Origin: Gallibacterium anatis DSM 16844 = F 149
GTDB taxonomy: Bacteria; Pseudomonadota; Gammaproteobacteria; Enterobacterales; Pasteurellaceae
Direction of reading: 5' to 3'
Length of the DNA stretch: 48,940 bases
NCBI RefSeq assembly: GCF_000379785.1
Contig: NZ_KB903677.1
Span: 1 to 48,940, forward strand
Each line of letters starts with the position of its first letter. The first letter of the stretch is position 1. The notes below the pieces were generated by a model. The model saw only the letters and a list, made by a program, of their open reading frames with translations, did not search any database and was not told the origin of the DNA. This document shows positions 7,866 through 16,786 of the stretch, in pieces. Position numbers and translations under genes: made by a program.

Positions 7866-9026
7866 TTACTCTCCTAAACCGGCATTAATTGCTTCGCCGA
7901 TACCTTTTAATGCCTGTTCCGCATCTTCACCTTGAGCAACGAAACATAAACGTTGACCTTTAGTTGTGCCTAAACCAACCACTTTCATTAAGCTTTTCGC
8001 ATTAACAAAAGCGGTATCGCGATCAACGTTTTTCACTTGAATGGTGGATTTATATTTTTTCACTTCATTGATGAGAACCGCTGATGGGCGAGCGTGAAGA
8101 CCGTGCTCATTTTTGATTGTGAAAGTGGCTTCTAATTGGCCGTCTGCAGCTGCTGTTGATGTGTCGGCAGCAGATGTGGTTGTAGTCGAAGCGGCTGGTG
8201 CCTCTTCAACTTTACCTTGCAATGCCGCAACAACTTGTGTAGCAGAGCCGTTGAGTAACTGTTGTTGGCATTGCGGATCAAGTAAATTTGCCAGCAGATT
8301 TTCAATTTTGTCATCTACGTTGGCGATCGTAATCAAACCGGCAACGGTTTTATTATTGTTTTGGAACGGCTGTTTTGGACGAGCAAATGCAATCGCATTT
8401 TTTTGGTTACCGTTGAGGCTGTCGTTCACCCATAAACCGTTGCCTAAAGGTAAAGCGGCGGAAGCGATAACCTCAGTCACAAATTGATTGTCAACTGCTT
8501 TGGCTTGTTGCAGATTACCGGCATTGATAGCAGTTAACGTTAATAAGCTGGTGGTGTCGATATTGAGAGAAACCAAAGTTTCATCAACGATATTACCATT
8601 ATCACCGTTAAAGAGTGCGATAAACTCTTGTGCATCGGTTGTTTTTGCGAGTTTTTCAGCAATATCTTCATCGCCGAGTAAATGCGTTAATTGGCGTAAA
8701 ATCGCAAGATGTTCGTCTGATTTGGCAGCGATACCTATTACTAAATAAGCAATATTGTCATCGCTCCATTTTACGCCGTTAGGAAATTGGAAAATTTGTA
8801 CACCGGTCTGTTTTACCAAATGACGGGTATCCAGTGTGCCGTGAGGAATCGCAATACCATTCCCTAAAAATGTTGAAGTTTGTTGTTCACGAGCAAGCAT
8901 ACCTTGCAAATAACCCTCTTCAACCAGCCCTTTTTCAACAAAGGCTTGGGCAACAGCAGTAATCGCTTGTTGTTTATCATCGGCTTGTGCCGCAAGATGG
9001 ATGTCGTTTTCAACGAGATTAAACAC
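7866..9026 (-). CDS. fruB: Fructose PTS diphosphoryl transfer protein (IIA-FPr)
   Basis: Carries phosphate from enzyme I to FruA. The 386-residue fusion has an N-terminal IIA-Fru domain (about 1-140; IPHGT carries the likely active His), a central linker domain, an Ala/Thr-rich stretch near 275-290, and a C-terminal HPr-like FPr domain. NEHGLHARPSA there holds the phospho-His. The start codon is GTG at 9024-9026, seven bases after a good AGGAG. It is the first gene of fruBKA. A palindrome resembling a FruR/Cra operator lies about 130 bp upstream. Confidence 0.95.
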   Translation of the reverse strand: MFNLVENDIHLAAQADDKQQAITAVAQAFVEKGLVEEGYLQGMLAREQQTSTFLGNGIAIPHGTLDTRHLVKQTGVQIFQFPNGVKWSDDNIAYLVIGIAAKSDEHLAILRQLTHLLGDEDIAEKLAKTTDAQEFIALFNGDNGNIVDETLVSLNIDTTSLLTLTAINAGNLQQAKAVDNQFVTEVIASAALPLGNGLWVNDSLNGNQKNAIAFARPKQPFQNNNKTVAGLITIANVDDKIENLLANLLDPQCQQQLLNGSATQVVAALQGKVEEAPAASTTTTSAADTSTAAADGQLEATFTIKNEHGLHARPSAVLINEVKKYKSTIQVKNVDRDTAFVNAKSLMKVVGLGTTKGQRLCFVAQGEDAEQALKGIGEAINAGLGE

Positions 9027-9153
9027 GAGGGACTCCTTAGATTGTTAGTGGCTGAAAATAAAATCGCACAATTTTAACCCAATTTATTTTATTTGGTGAA
9101 AAAATTATGAAGAAAAAGACTATTTTTTGATTAAAAAGGGTATTTTTAAAAGG

Positions 9154-9181
9154 TTGCTAAACCGTTTTAGATGTTTAGCAA
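9154..9181. promoter_or_regulatory. FruR/Cra-like operator candidate upstream of fruBKA
   Basis: The near-palindrome CTAAACCGTTTTAG (9157-9170) matches the general form of Cra sites (GCTGAAACGTTTCAGC-like). A larger repeat, TTGCTAAAC (9154-9162) with GTTTAGCAA (9173-9181), overlaps it. It is in the fruB upstream region. Whether this organism has a FruR/Cra protein cannot be seen in the window. Confidence 0.5.
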
Positions 9182-9198
9182 TAAGGAAAGAGATAAAA

Positions 9199-9226
9199 AA
9201 TCGGGAAGCTTTGATGCTTCCCGATT
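9199..9226 (-). terminator. Rho-independent terminator after dcuA
   Basis: A perfect 11-bp stem (AATCGGGAAGC / GCTTCCCGATT) with a 6-nt loop. On the minus strand it is followed by six Ts. It separates dcuA from fruBKA. Confidence 0.9.
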
Positions 9227-9245
9227 TATGAAAAAGTTTGAGAGT

Positions 9246-10547
9246 CTAGATAAATAGACTTCCCCATAAGAAACCGAATAGAACGGATAATGAAATTGCA
9301 ATGACACCCGGAATAATGAATGGGTGGTTAAAGACAAATTTACCGATACGGGTTGAACCGGTATCATCCATTTCTACCGCAGCAATTAAAGTTGGGTAAG
9401 TCGGCAATACGAACAAGGCGGAAACTGCCGCAAATGCTGCAATAGCAGAAAGAGGAGAAACGCCTAATAGAATGGCTGTCGGATAAAGTGCTTTAGCAGT
9501 AGCAGCTTGTGAATAAAGCAATGTACTTGCGAAGAATAAGATCACGGCAAACATCCAAGGGTAGTTTTGTAATAAATCGGCAGACACGGTTTTGATTTCT
9601 TCAATGTGACCACCAACGAAAGTGTTTCCTAACCAAGCAACACCCATTACACAGATTGAGGCGGACATACCGGATTTGAAGGTTGCAGCAGAGGTAATTT
9701 TGCTGATGTCGATTTTACAGAAAATCACGATCAACGCAGCAGCACCTAACATAAAGCTGATAATAGCTTCGTTACGAGGTAAAACCGGATTATCAACCAA
9801 GCCAACGGTTTTACTGATCAATGTTGCATAGAACATCACGATGATAACGGTCGCTAAGAAGATGGCAACGGAACGTTTTGCGTAAGGCTGTATCTCAATT
9901 TGAGATTCGCCACGCAATTTAATTAATCCGGCTGCTAAACGGCGCTGATACTCTTCATCATCTTTTAAATCTTTTCCTAAGAAGTTACAGATAAATGCGG
10001 TAATCATACAAGCCACGAAAGTGGTCGGAATCCAAATCGCCAATAATTCGATATAACCAATGCCGTAATTTTTTTCAATTTCACCGGCAAGATAAACAAC
10101 TGCGGCAGAAATTGGTGAAGCGGTAATAGCAATTTGTGAAGCAACAGTGGTGATAGATAACGGACGAGAAGGGCGAATGCCTTGTTCTTTTGCCACTTCA
10201 GCCACCACAGGAAGAATGGAGAATGCGGTGTGACCTGTTCCTGCACAAACAGTCATAAAATAACCGACAGCCGGCGCAAGAAAAGTGATGTGTTTAGGGT
10301 GTTTACGAAGCACGTGTTCTGCCCATTTGACTAAGAAATCCATACCACCAGCGACCTGCATTGCAGCGATTGCCATAATTACAGACATAATGATGGAAAT
10401 TACATCGAATGGAATTTCACCCGGTGTTAAGCCTAACAATGCTAACGCAACAACACCAAGCCCACCGGCAAAGCCGATGCCTATTCCGCCGAGACGGGTA
10501 CCTAAAAATATAAAGAAAAGTACAACTAAAAATTGTAACCAGATCAT
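9246..10547 (-). CDS. dcuA: Anaerobic C4-dicarboxylate transporter, DcuA type
   Basis: Inner-membrane carrier exchanging fumarate, malate or aspartate for succinate. The 433-residue protein has about ten hydrophobic helices. It matches E. coli DcuA (also 433 residues) far better than DcuB by eye, for example FAGGLGVVALALLGLTPGEIPFDVI, ITASPISAAVVY, LLYSQAATAKAL and YPTLIAAVEMDDTGSTRIGKFVFNHPF. Pasteurellaceae homologues are sometimes labelled dcuB. A strong terminator follows. The function fits the fumarate reductase operon and menaquinone genes elsewhere in the window: import fumarate, reduce it, export succinate. Confidence 0.9.
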   Translation of the reverse strand: MIWLQFLVVLFFIFLGTRLGGIGIGFAGGLGVVALALLGLTPGEIPFDVISIIMSVIMAIAAMQVAGGMDFLVKWAEHVLRKHPKHITFLAPAVGYFMTVCAGTGHTAFSILPVVAEVAKEQGIRPSRPLSITTVASQIAITASPISAAVVYLAGEIEKNYGIGYIELLAIWIPTTFVACMITAFICNFLGKDLKDDEEYQRRLAAGLIKLRGESQIEIQPYAKRSVAIFLATVIIVMFYATLISKTVGLVDNPVLPRNEAIISFMLGAAALIVIFCKIDISKITSAATFKSGMSASICVMGVAWLGNTFVGGHIEEIKTVSADLLQNYPWMFAVILFFASTLLYSQAATAKALYPTAILLGVSPLSAIAAFAAVSALFVLPTYPTLIAAVEMDDTGSTRIGKFVFNHPFIIPGVIAISLSVLFGFLWGSLFI

Positions 10548-10588
10548 ATAAGTTCCTTATTTAATTTTATGATTTACACACAACAATT

Positions 10589-10612
10589 AAGCGTTAACGA
10601 CAGTTAACGCTT
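10589..10612. terminator. Perfect inverted repeat between DUF454 gene and dcuA
   Basis: AAGCGTTAAC and GTTAACGCTT are separated by GACA. On the minus strand the hairpin follows the DUF454 stop by about 65 bp and is trailed by only a moderately T-rich stretch. It also lies in the dcuA leader, so it could be a weak terminator or an operator. Confidence 0.45.
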
Positions 10613-10677
10613 TCTGGTTAATGATTTTATCAGTTTTTATATCGATATTGTTGAGCTAGATCTAAATAATGCTGTTA

Positions 10678-11076
10678 TTACACTGTTTCACGACAAGATG
10701 AGATAGATTTTTCTTGCGGTATTGTTTTTATCCAAAAGAAAAAACACCAATATTCGATCAATAGTAAAGCAATGATCGCAATTTTACCGAAGAGATTAGG
10801 GGAAAAATAAAAAGAGAGTGCCATCATTATAGTTGAAATCAACAGAATGGAACGTTTGGCACGTTTGGTTAATGCCCGTTGTTCATTAAATGTTTTGAGG
10901 TATTTATGATAAATCTGCGTTTGTTTAAACCATTGCTCTAATCGAGGGGAACTTTTTCCGAAGAAAAAGAGGGTACAGAGTAAAAAAGGCGTTGTCGGTA
11001 AAACCGGCAAGAAAGCGCCGAGAATGCCGAGAGCCAAGCAAGTGAAGCCAAGAGCGATATAAATATAACGTAACAT
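10678..11076 (-). CDS. DUF454 (YbaN-like) inner-membrane protein
   Basis: A 132-residue protein with the DUF454 hallmark near the N-terminus (LGFTCLALGILGAFLPVLPTTPF), then a hydrophilic stretch with FFGKSSPRLEQWF and two C-terminal hydrophobic helices. The ATG at 11074-11076 is preferred to the TTG just before it. Family members are inner-membrane proteins without a known biochemical role. It sits between clpX and dcuA on the same strand and looks independently transcribed. Confidence 0.8.
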   Translation of the reverse strand: MLRYIYIALGFTCLALGILGAFLPVLPTTPFLLCTLFFFGKSSPRLEQWFKQTQIYHKYLKTFNEQRALTKRAKRSILLISTIMMALSFYFSPNLFGKIAIIALLLIEYWCFFFWIKTIPQEKSISSCRETV

Positions 11077-11155
11077 CAATCTTTCTATTGTTGAGAATTA
11101 TTCTTAATAAGATAGCAGTTTTTGTATAGAAAAGAAATGATGAAGGCAAGAAAAT

Positions 11156-11206
11156 GATCTGCTCGCTGATTAATCACACTGCTCAATTAATCAGTCGATG
11201 CAGATC
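11156..11206 (-). terminator. Imperfect hairpin downstream of clpX
   Basis: Arms GATCTGC (11156-11162) and GCAGATC (11200-11206) enclose a second pair, CTGATTAAT (11166-11174) and ATTAATCAG (11186-11194), with unpaired bases between. On the minus strand it is followed by ATTTTCTT. It begins about 12 bp after the clpX stop and probably ends the clpPX transcript. Confidence 0.6.
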
Positions 11207-11217
11207 GAATATTGTGG

Positions 11218-12465
11218 TTAGTATTCTAATTTCGGTAGGGCTTGATTATCAATAACATCCTGATCTACAACGACTTTCTTTAATCCTTCTAAAGAAGGAA
11301 GATCGTACATTGTATCGAGCAGCACGCCTTCGACGATGGAACGTAATCCTCTAGCACCGGTTTTACGTGCCAGTGCTTTTTTAGCAATGGCGGTTAATGC
11401 TTCCGGAGTGAATTCCAACTCCACATTTTCCAGTGTAAATAGCGCTTGATATTGTTTGATTAAGGCATTTTTCGGCACAGTTAAAATGCGAATTAATGCT
11501 TCTTCGTCCAATTCAGCCAATGAAGCTACAACCGGCAAACGACCGACAAATTCAGGAATTAAACCGAATTTAATTAAATCTTCAGTTTCGACTTGCGCGA
11601 ACAATTCACCGATATCGTGCTCTTTCTCTTTGCTTTGTACATTGGCATTAAAACCGATTCCACGATCTTTGTGGGTGCGTTTTTCAATGATTTTATCCAA
11701 ACCGGAGAATGCGCCGCCACAAATAAACAGAATTTTTGAGGTATCTACTTTCAAAAACTCTTGCTGTGGATGTTTACGTCCGCCTTGAGGCGGAACGGAG
11801 GCAATAGTGCCTTCAATCAGTTTTAATAACGCTTGTTGCACACCTTCACCGGAAACATCGCGGGTAATGGAAGGGTTTTCAGATTTACGAGTAATTTTAT
11901 CGATTTCATCAATATAAATAATACCCTGTTCCGCTTTTTCCGTATCGTAATCGCAATTTTGCAATAACCGCTGGATAATATTTTCCACATCCTCACCGAC
12001 ATAACCGGCTTCAGTCAATGTAGTAGCATCGGCAATGGCGAAAGGCACATTAATTTGGCGAGCTAATGTTTGCGCCAATAATGTTTTCCCGCTTCCGGTC
12101 GGACCGATAAGCAAAATGTTACTTTTGCCTAATTCAACATCAAGATCGGTTTCATTGTTGCGTAAACGTTTGTAATGGTTATAAACAGCAACGGAAAGGA
12201 TTTTTTTCGCCTGATCTTGTCCAATGACATAATCATCCAAATGTGCGCGAATTTGGTGAGGAGTAGGCAATTTTTCAAGCGGTTTTTCCTGTTCTTGCTC
12301 TTTTTGATGTCTATTGGCTTCTTCCATTAATAAATCGTGGCAAGTTTCCACACATTCATTGCAAATATAACCGGATACACCGGCGATTAATTTGCCGACT
12401 TCGTGTTTTTCTTTGCCACAAAGTGAGCAGTAAAATTTTTCGTTGTTTTCTGGTTTATCTGACAT
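11218..12465 (-). CDS. clpX: ATP-dependent Clp protease ATP-binding subunit ClpX
   Basis: AAA+ unfoldase that recognises, unfolds and feeds substrates to ClpP in the cytoplasm. It has 415 residues. The N-terminal zinc-binding domain has [11 protein letters not shown] and CNECVETC, giving four Cys at about 13-40. Walker A is GPTGSGKT, Walker B is [10 protein letters not shown], and the sensor region and GIGF ClpP-binding loop follow (GFNANV). The C-terminal helical domain contains [12 protein letters not shown]. It lies 11 bp after clpP in the usual clpP-clpX order. The length is close to E. coli ClpX (424). Confidence 0.97.
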   Translation of the reverse strand: MSDKPENNEKFYCSLCGKEKHEVGKLIAGVSGYICNECVETCHDLLMEEANRHQKEQEQEKPLEKLPTPHQIRAHLDDYVIGQDQAKKILSVAVYNHYKRLRNNETDLDVELGKSNILLIGPTGSGKTLLAQTLARQINVPFAIADATTLTEAGYVGEDVENIIQRLLQNCDYDTEKAEQGIIYIDEIDKITRKSENPSITRDVSGEGVQQALLKLIEGTIASVPPQGGRKHPQQEFLKVDTSKILFICGGAFSGLDKIIEKRTHKDRGIGFNANVQSKEKEHDIGELFAQVETEDLIKFGLIPEFVGRLPVVASLAELDEEALIRILTVPKNALIKQYQALFTLENVELEFTPEALTAIAKKALARKTGARGLRSIVEGVLLDTMYDLPSLEGLKKVVVDQDVIDNQALPKLEY

Positions 12466-12476
12466 AAATTTCTCAC

Positions 12477-13064
12477 TTATAGTTGGCGATGAGTTAATAC
12501 TTCATCAATTAAACCATATTCTTTAGCGGCTTGGGCAGACATAAAGTTATCACGATCAGTATCGCGTTCGACAACTTCCAATGGTTGGCCTGTATGAAAA
12601 GCAAGACGTTGATTTAAAGTATCTTTGATTTTAAGGATTTCCTGTGCGTGAATCTGAATATCCGAAGCTTGACCACGATATCCGCCTAAAGGTTGGTGAA
12701 TCATTATGCGAGCGTGTGGAAGTGCAAAACGTTTTCCGGCTGCACCGCCTGCCAATAAAAATGCGCCCATAGAACAAGCCTGCCCCATACAAAGAGTACG
12801 TACATCAGGTTTGATAAATTGCATTGTATCGTAAATTGCCATACCGGCAGTGACAACGCCGCCGGGAGAATTGATATAAAGATTAATATCTTCATCCGGG
12901 TTTTCCGCTTCAAGGAATAGCAATTGAGCAACGATTAAGTTGGCCATATTGTCTTCAACTTGCCCATTAAGAAAAATAACACGTTCTTTCAGTAAGCGAG
13001 AATAAATATCGAAAGCACGTTCACCACGAGCAGTTTGTTCGACAACCATTGGGACTAATGCCAT
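12477..13064 (-). CDS. clpP: ATP-dependent Clp protease proteolytic subunit
   Basis: Serine peptidase forming the tetradecameric ClpP barrel. It has 195 residues, with the catalytic Ser in [15 protein letters not shown], His in [14 protein letters not shown] and a downstream Asp in [11 protein letters not shown] Cys precedes the catalytic Ser where E. coli has Ala. The mature N-terminus probably follows processing, since the first residues ([25 protein letters not shown]) match the short propeptide and start of other ClpPs. It is the first gene of clpPX, with tig upstream on the same strand, separated by a hairpin of uptake-sequence words. Confidence 0.97.
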   Translation of the reverse strand: MALVPMVVEQTARGERAFDIYSRLLKERVIFLNGQVEDNMANLIVAQLLFLEAENPDEDINLYINSPGGVVTAGMAIYDTMQFIKPDVRTLCMGQACSMGAFLLAGGAAGKRFALPHARIMIHQPLGGYRGQASDIQIHAQEILKIKDTLNQRLAFHTGQPLEVVERDTDRDNFMSAQAAKEYGLIDEVLTHRQL

Positions 13065-13114
13065 ATTTTCTCCTATTTTGTAGCTAATCTTTTTAATCGT
13101 AAAAAGAATAGAAA

Positions 13115-13142
13115 AAGTGCGGTATAAAAATTAACCGCACTT
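13115..13142. repeat. Inverted pair of DNA uptake sequences; tig terminator
   Basis: AAGTGCGGT (13115-13123) and its complement ACCGCACTT (13134-13142) face each other. AAGTGCGGT is the core word of the Haemophilus-type uptake signal. As RNA from the minus strand the pair folds into a 9-bp hairpin followed by TTTTTC, suitable as the trigger factor terminator. Paired uptake words acting as terminators are well known in Pasteurellaceae. Confidence 0.88.
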
Positions 13143-13204
13143 GATGAATGTAGAATAATAATATTTTCCGGCACTACATTAAAACAGTGCCGAATTAAAA
13201 TTCA

Positions 13205-14506
13205 TTATGCACGAGGAGTGTTCATAATGTCGTCAAAAGATTTTTCAACTTCTGACACTTGTGCTTTAGCAAGAATTGCATCAACAGCTTGATCTTCTAA
13301 TACAACGTTACGGATGTTATTGGAAAGTTCTTTATTGCTGCTGTAATAATTAATCACTTCTTCAGGTTGCTCATAAGCGGAAGCAATGCTTGCGATCATT
13401 GATTTAACACGATCTTCATCCACTTTTAAGTCATTACCGGAGATAACTTTGCTGAGCAATAAACCGACTTTCACACGACGTTTAGCCTGTTCTTCAAAAA
13501 TTTCACGTGGTAATTCAAGCGCTTGTTTAGCGTTACCACCGAAACGTTGAGCAGCTTGTTGGCGTAATACGTTGATCTCTTCATCAACTGCTGCATTCGG
13601 AACATCGATATTATTTTGTTCAAGCAAACCGTCAAGCACTTGTTGTTTGATGTTTGCAGTAACCGCATTATCAAGTTCACGTTGCATATTTTTCTCAATT
13701 TCTGCACGAAGGTCAGCAACAGTTTTAGTATTTGGCCCGAATTTAGCCACAAATTCATCTGTTAATTCAGGAAGTACCATTTTTTCCACTTTTTTCAAGG
13801 TAATAGCAAATTTAGCTGCTTTACCTTTTAAATTTTCTGCGTGGTACTCTTCAGGGAATGTGACATCAATATCGAATTGTTCGCCGGCTTTGTGACCTAC
13901 GATACCGTCTTCGAAGCCAGGAATCATACGGCCTTGTCCCATAAAGAGGATGAAGTCGTTTGCTTTTCCGCCTTCAAATTCTTCGCCATCAATAGAACCG
14001 ACGAAGTCTAAAGTCACACGACTGTCAGCAGCTGCTGCTTCAGTGGTTTCTTCCCAAGTTGCTTGTTGTTTACGTAATGTATCAACCATTTTATCAATGT
14101 CTGCTTCATTGATTTTTACAACCGGTTTTTCAACTTTGATATTTTCTAAACCTTTGATTTCCACTTCAGGATAAACTTCAAAAGTTGCAGAGAAAGTTAA
14201 ATCTTCACCAACATTGTATTTTTCTGGTGTGAAAGTCGGACGGCTTGCCAAATTGATTTTTTCCTGCATTACGGCATCAAAGAAGTGACGTTGCATTACA
14301 TCACCTAAAACATCCTGACGAGCAGAAGCACCAAAGCGTTGTTCGATAATGCTTGGTGGCACTTTACCTTTGCGGAAACCGTCAATACGAGCAGTTTTAG
14401 CTACTCTTTTTAATTCTTCACGAACAGCTTGTTCGATCACATCTGCCGGTACAGTAATGCTAATACGGCGTTCTAATCCTTGAGTTGTTTCTACTGAAAT
14501 TTGCAT
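13205..14506 (-). CDS. tig: Trigger factor (ribosome-associated chaperone, PPIase)
   Basis: Binds near the ribosomal exit tunnel and assists early folding. It has 433 residues (E. coli 432). The N-terminal ribosome-binding domain carries the signature GFRKGKVP at about 45-52. The FKBP-type prolyl isomerase domain follows at about 150-245 ([35 protein letters not shown]), then the helical C-terminal chaperone domain. It is the first gene of the tig-clpP-clpX cluster but has its own promoter (a good -35/-10 at 14619-14648) and terminator. Confidence 0.97.
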   Translation of the reverse strand: MQISVETTQGLERRISITVPADVIEQAVREELKRVAKTARIDGFRKGKVPPSIIEQRFGASARQDVLGDVMQRHFFDAVMQEKINLASRPTFTPEKYNVGEDLTFSATFEVYPEVEIKGLENIKVEKPVVKINEADIDKMVDTLRKQQATWEETTEAAAADSRVTLDFVGSIDGEEFEGGKANDFILFMGQGRMIPGFEDGIVGHKAGEQFDIDVTFPEEYHAENLKGKAAKFAITLKKVEKMVLPELTDEFVAKFGPNTKTVADLRAEIEKNMQRELDNAVTANIKQQVLDGLLEQNNIDVPNAAVDEEINVLRQQAAQRFGGNAKQALELPREIFEEQAKRRVKVGLLLSKVISGNDLKVDEDRVKSMIASIASAYEQPEEVINYYSSNKELSNNIRNVVLEDQAVDAILAKAQVSEVEKSFDDIMNTPRA

Positions 14507-14618
14507 TTATGCTACCTCAAAAAAAGTAATTGTACTCGGCATTTTCTATCACTACCGAACACGCAAAAAAGACCTATTATTTAAAAGTAATACAGGCGTA
14601 TTAAAAAAAGAACGCCCG

Positions 14619-14648
14619 ATTATAGCCTATTCATTGGTAATATGTCGA
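14619..14648 (-). promoter_or_regulatory. Sigma-70 promoter for tig
   Basis: On the minus strand, TCGACA (14643-14648) and TATAAT (14619-14624) are spaced by 18 bp. The start of transcription would be about 105 bp before the tig ATG. Confidence 0.65.
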
Positions 14649-14677
14649 GAAAGCGAACGATAAAAACGGATAGTTGT

Positions 14678-15244
14678 TTATTGTTTATCCAATTTTTTTG
14701 TAGCGCATTTTGATTTTCTCGGCATCATTCTGATTAGGGTATTATCTTTTAACAGATAATGATGGTATAACGCTGCGGCTGCGTGTAGCGCGATAATTGC
14801 TAACCCTAGGTTGGCAACTGTTTCGTGAATTTCTTTGATAGTATGCGATAACGCTTTGTCAGCATTGAAGCCATCAATAATTGGAAAACCGAAGAATGGC
14901 AATGCAACGCCTTTATTCAATACAATAAGTGTGCCTAAAATCGGCAATATTATAAAAATTAAATAAAGTGATAAATGGACATAATGTGCGGATTTTGTTT
15001 GCCAAGTAGGTGGCGCAGGATTGATTTCCGGAATTTGTTTTAAATAAAGATGACGTAAAATTAAACGAAATATCACCGTAAAAAAGACAAGAATGCCTAA
15101 AGTGAAATGGCAGTTCATCATCAAGTTACGCCAGCCATCAGAATGGCCTATGCCTTTAAGATTAACGGTTAAGTAAGTGAGCGCAATGAAAATAAGCGAT
15201 AGCCAATGGAAAAAAATCTGGATGGCTGGATAACGTGTATTCAT
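14678..15244 (-). CDS. Cytochrome b561 family protein
   Basis: Di-heme b-type inner-membrane cytochrome of 188 residues with four hydrophobic helices. Candidate heme ligands are His13 (IFFHWLSL), His46 (MNCHFTLGI), and histidines in the last helix (ALHAAAALYHHYLLKDNTLIRMMP), a close match to the CybB signature. Such proteins pass electrons to or from ubiquinone, but the physiological partner is usually unknown. It is monocistronic and divergent from the epimerase-like gene. Confidence 0.88.
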   Translation of the reverse strand: MNTRYPAIQIFFHWLSLIFIALTYLTVNLKGIGHSDGWRNLMMNCHFTLGILVFFTVIFRLILRHLYLKQIPEINPAPPTWQTKSAHYVHLSLYLIFIILPILGTLIVLNKGVALPFFGFPIIDGFNADKALSHTIKEIHETVANLGLAIIALHAAAALYHHYLLKDNTLIRMMPRKSKCATKKLDKQ

Positions 15245-15355
15245 AAAATCTCCTGAAATAAGGTAAGAATAAGAACTTGTGATTTAAGTTTATTGGCATA
15301 AAATTAGCACAAAGTGAGGATTACTATTTTCTATATCGGAATTGGATAAAGCAAT

Positions 15356-16171
15356 ATGAGAAGCGTGTCGATTGTAGGTTTAGGTTGGTTAGGATTTCCG
15401 CTGGGGCGTTACTTACAGAGTTTAGGCTGGCTGGTGAAAGGCAGTAAGCGAACGCATGAAGGTACAGAACATATGCGATTACAGCGCATTGAGTGTTATC
15501 AACTTGAATTAACGCCGGCAATTAATGCTGATCCGGATGATCTTGAAGCCTTATTAAACGTTGATAGTTTAATTATCAATATCCCACCAAGTGAATACTT
15601 CTTTGATCTTAATAATTATATTTTGAGTGTCGAAAATTTATTGACGGAAGCCCTTTTACACAATGTTCAGCACATCATTTTTATCAGCTCAACTTCCGTG
15701 TACCCAATGATTTCAGGTGTATTTGATGAAGACTATATACCGAAACCAACATCGGATGTGGGAAAAGCGTTATTAGAAATAGAGCAACGATTATGGGATT
15801 TGCAGGATATTGATGTAGATATTATTCGTTTTGCCGGTTTAGTCGGAGAAGATCGACATCCGGTTTATCATTTATCCGGAAAAGAAAATATTCAAGGTGC
15901 TCATCAGACTGTTAATTTAGTCCATTTGACTGATTGTATTCGAGCGATTCAATTATTGTTGGAAACGCCAGCACATCACCGTCGTTATAATTTAGCTGCG
16001 CCGATTCACCCATTGAAACAGGATTTTTATACTAAAATGGCAGAAAAATTATCATTGCCAGTGCCACATTTTTTACCGGATGAAGAAAAAATGGAGAGAA
16101 TTATTTTAGCGGATAAAATTTGTAGAGATTTGGATTTTGTGTATCAATATCCTGATCCGGAAATGATGTAA
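15356..16171 (+). CDS. NAD(P)-binding SDR/epimerase-like protein (YeeZ type)
   Basis: A 271-residue protein with an N-terminal Rossmann motif ([14 protein letters not shown], GxGxxG at about 8-13). The stretch [12 protein letters not shown] is where extended SDR enzymes place their Ser/Thr and Tyr. The Tyr-x-x-x-Lys motif is not clearly conserved, so it may be an atypical SDR of the YeeZ type. The substrate is unknown. ATG at 15356 gives the Rossmann strand directly at the N-terminus. It stands alone upstream of the convergent tRNA operon. Confidence 0.75.
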   Translation: MRSVSIVGLGWLGFPLGRYLQSLGWLVKGSKRTHEGTEHMRLQRIECYQLELTPAINADPDDLEALLNVDSLIINIPPSEYFFDLNNYILSVENLLTEALLHNVQHIIFISSTSVYPMISGVFDEDYIPKPTSDVGKALLEIEQRLWDLQDIDVDIIRFAGLVGEDRHPVYHLSGKENIQGAHQTVNLVHLTDCIRAIQLLLETPAHHRRYNLAAPIHPLKQDFYTKMAEKLSLPVPHFLPDEEKMERIILADKICRDLDFVYQYPDPEMM

Positions 16172-16205
16172 TGATTAAATATAATTTTAAGAAACGGCAG
16201 GAGAA

Positions 16206-16280
16206 TGGCTGGGGTACTAGGATTCGAACCTAGGAATGCCGGAATCAGAATCCGGTGCCTTACCGCTTGGCGATACCCCA
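16206..16280 (-). tRNA. tRNA-Gln (CTG)
   Basis: 75 nt including an encoded CCA. On the minus strand it folds into a full cloverleaf with anticodon loop TTCTGAT, giving anticodon CTG (codon CAG). It is the last gene of the five-tRNA operon. Confidence 0.96.
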
Positions 16281-16306
16281 ATATAAAGGGGATTTATTAA
16301 TAAAGA

Positions 16307-16381
16307 TGGCTGGGGTACTAGGATTCGAACCTAGGGATGCCGAGATCAAAACCCGGTGCCTTACCGCTTGGCGATACCCCA
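16307..16381 (-). tRNA. tRNA-Gln (TTG), copy 2
   Basis: 75 nt with encoded CCA. The anticodon loop is TTTTGAT, giving anticodon TTG (codon CAA). It is identical over the gene to the neighbouring copy at 16409-16483. Confidence 0.96.
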
Positions 16382-16408
16382 ACATAAAAAGTGATTATTA
16401 ATAAAAGA

Positions 16409-16483
16409 TGGCTGGGGTACTAGGATTCGAACCTAGGGATGCCGAGATCAAAACCCGGTGCCTTACCGCTTGGCGATACCCCA
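16409..16483 (-). tRNA. tRNA-Gln (TTG), copy 1
   Basis: 75 nt with encoded CCA and anticodon TTG. It is part of the Met-Leu-Gln-Gln-Gln operon, whose gene order recalls the metT-leuW-glnU-glnW part of the E. coli operon. Confidence 0.96.
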
Positions 16484-16502
16484 ACTTTATGAAAGTGCAA
16501 AA

Positions 16503-16587
16503 TGGTGCGGGACGAGGGACTTGAACCCACACACCTCACGGCGCCAGAACCTAAATCTGGTGCGTCTACCAATTTCGCCAGTCCCGC
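16503..16587 (-). tRNA. tRNA-Leu (TAG)
   Basis: 85 nt with encoded CCA and the long variable arm of a class II tRNA. The anticodon loop TTTAGGT gives TAG (codon CUA and related). Confidence 0.96.
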
Positions 16588-16589
16588 AA

Positions 16590-16666
16590 TGGTGGCTATG
16601 ACGGGATTCGAACCTGTGACCCCAACATTATGAGTGTTGTGCTCTAACCAACTGAGCTACATAGCC
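16590..16666 (-). tRNA. tRNA-Met (CAT), elongator type
   Basis: 77 nt with encoded CCA. The anticodon loop CTCATAA gives CAT. The sequence closely matches E. coli elongator tRNA-Met, and the first base pair is G-C rather than the initiator mismatch. It is the first gene of the operon. Confidence 0.96.
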
Positions 16667-16684
16667 ATTGCTTTTTCGGCGCTA

Positions 16685-16713
16685 ATTATGCTGATATCTG
16701 TAACCCTCGTCAA
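16685..16713 (-). promoter_or_regulatory. Promoter of the tRNA operon
   Basis: On the minus strand, TTGACG (16708-16713) and CATAAT (16685-16690) are spaced by exactly 17 bp, followed by a GC-rich GCGCCG discriminator. A strong promoter with a GC-rich discriminator is typical of stringently controlled stable-RNA operons. Confidence 0.8.
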
Positions 16714-16786
16714 CACATTTTTTTAGAAAAAAAGATTTTTCGGTCTGTTCGCATAGAGAATAGCCAATTTGTCGGTTTTTTATTAG

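Noticed and set aside
16206-16483. Three nearly identical units with a period of about 102 bp, resembling a repeat array.
   Set aside because: They fold as complete tRNA-Gln genes with encoded CCA; not a CRISPR or satellite.
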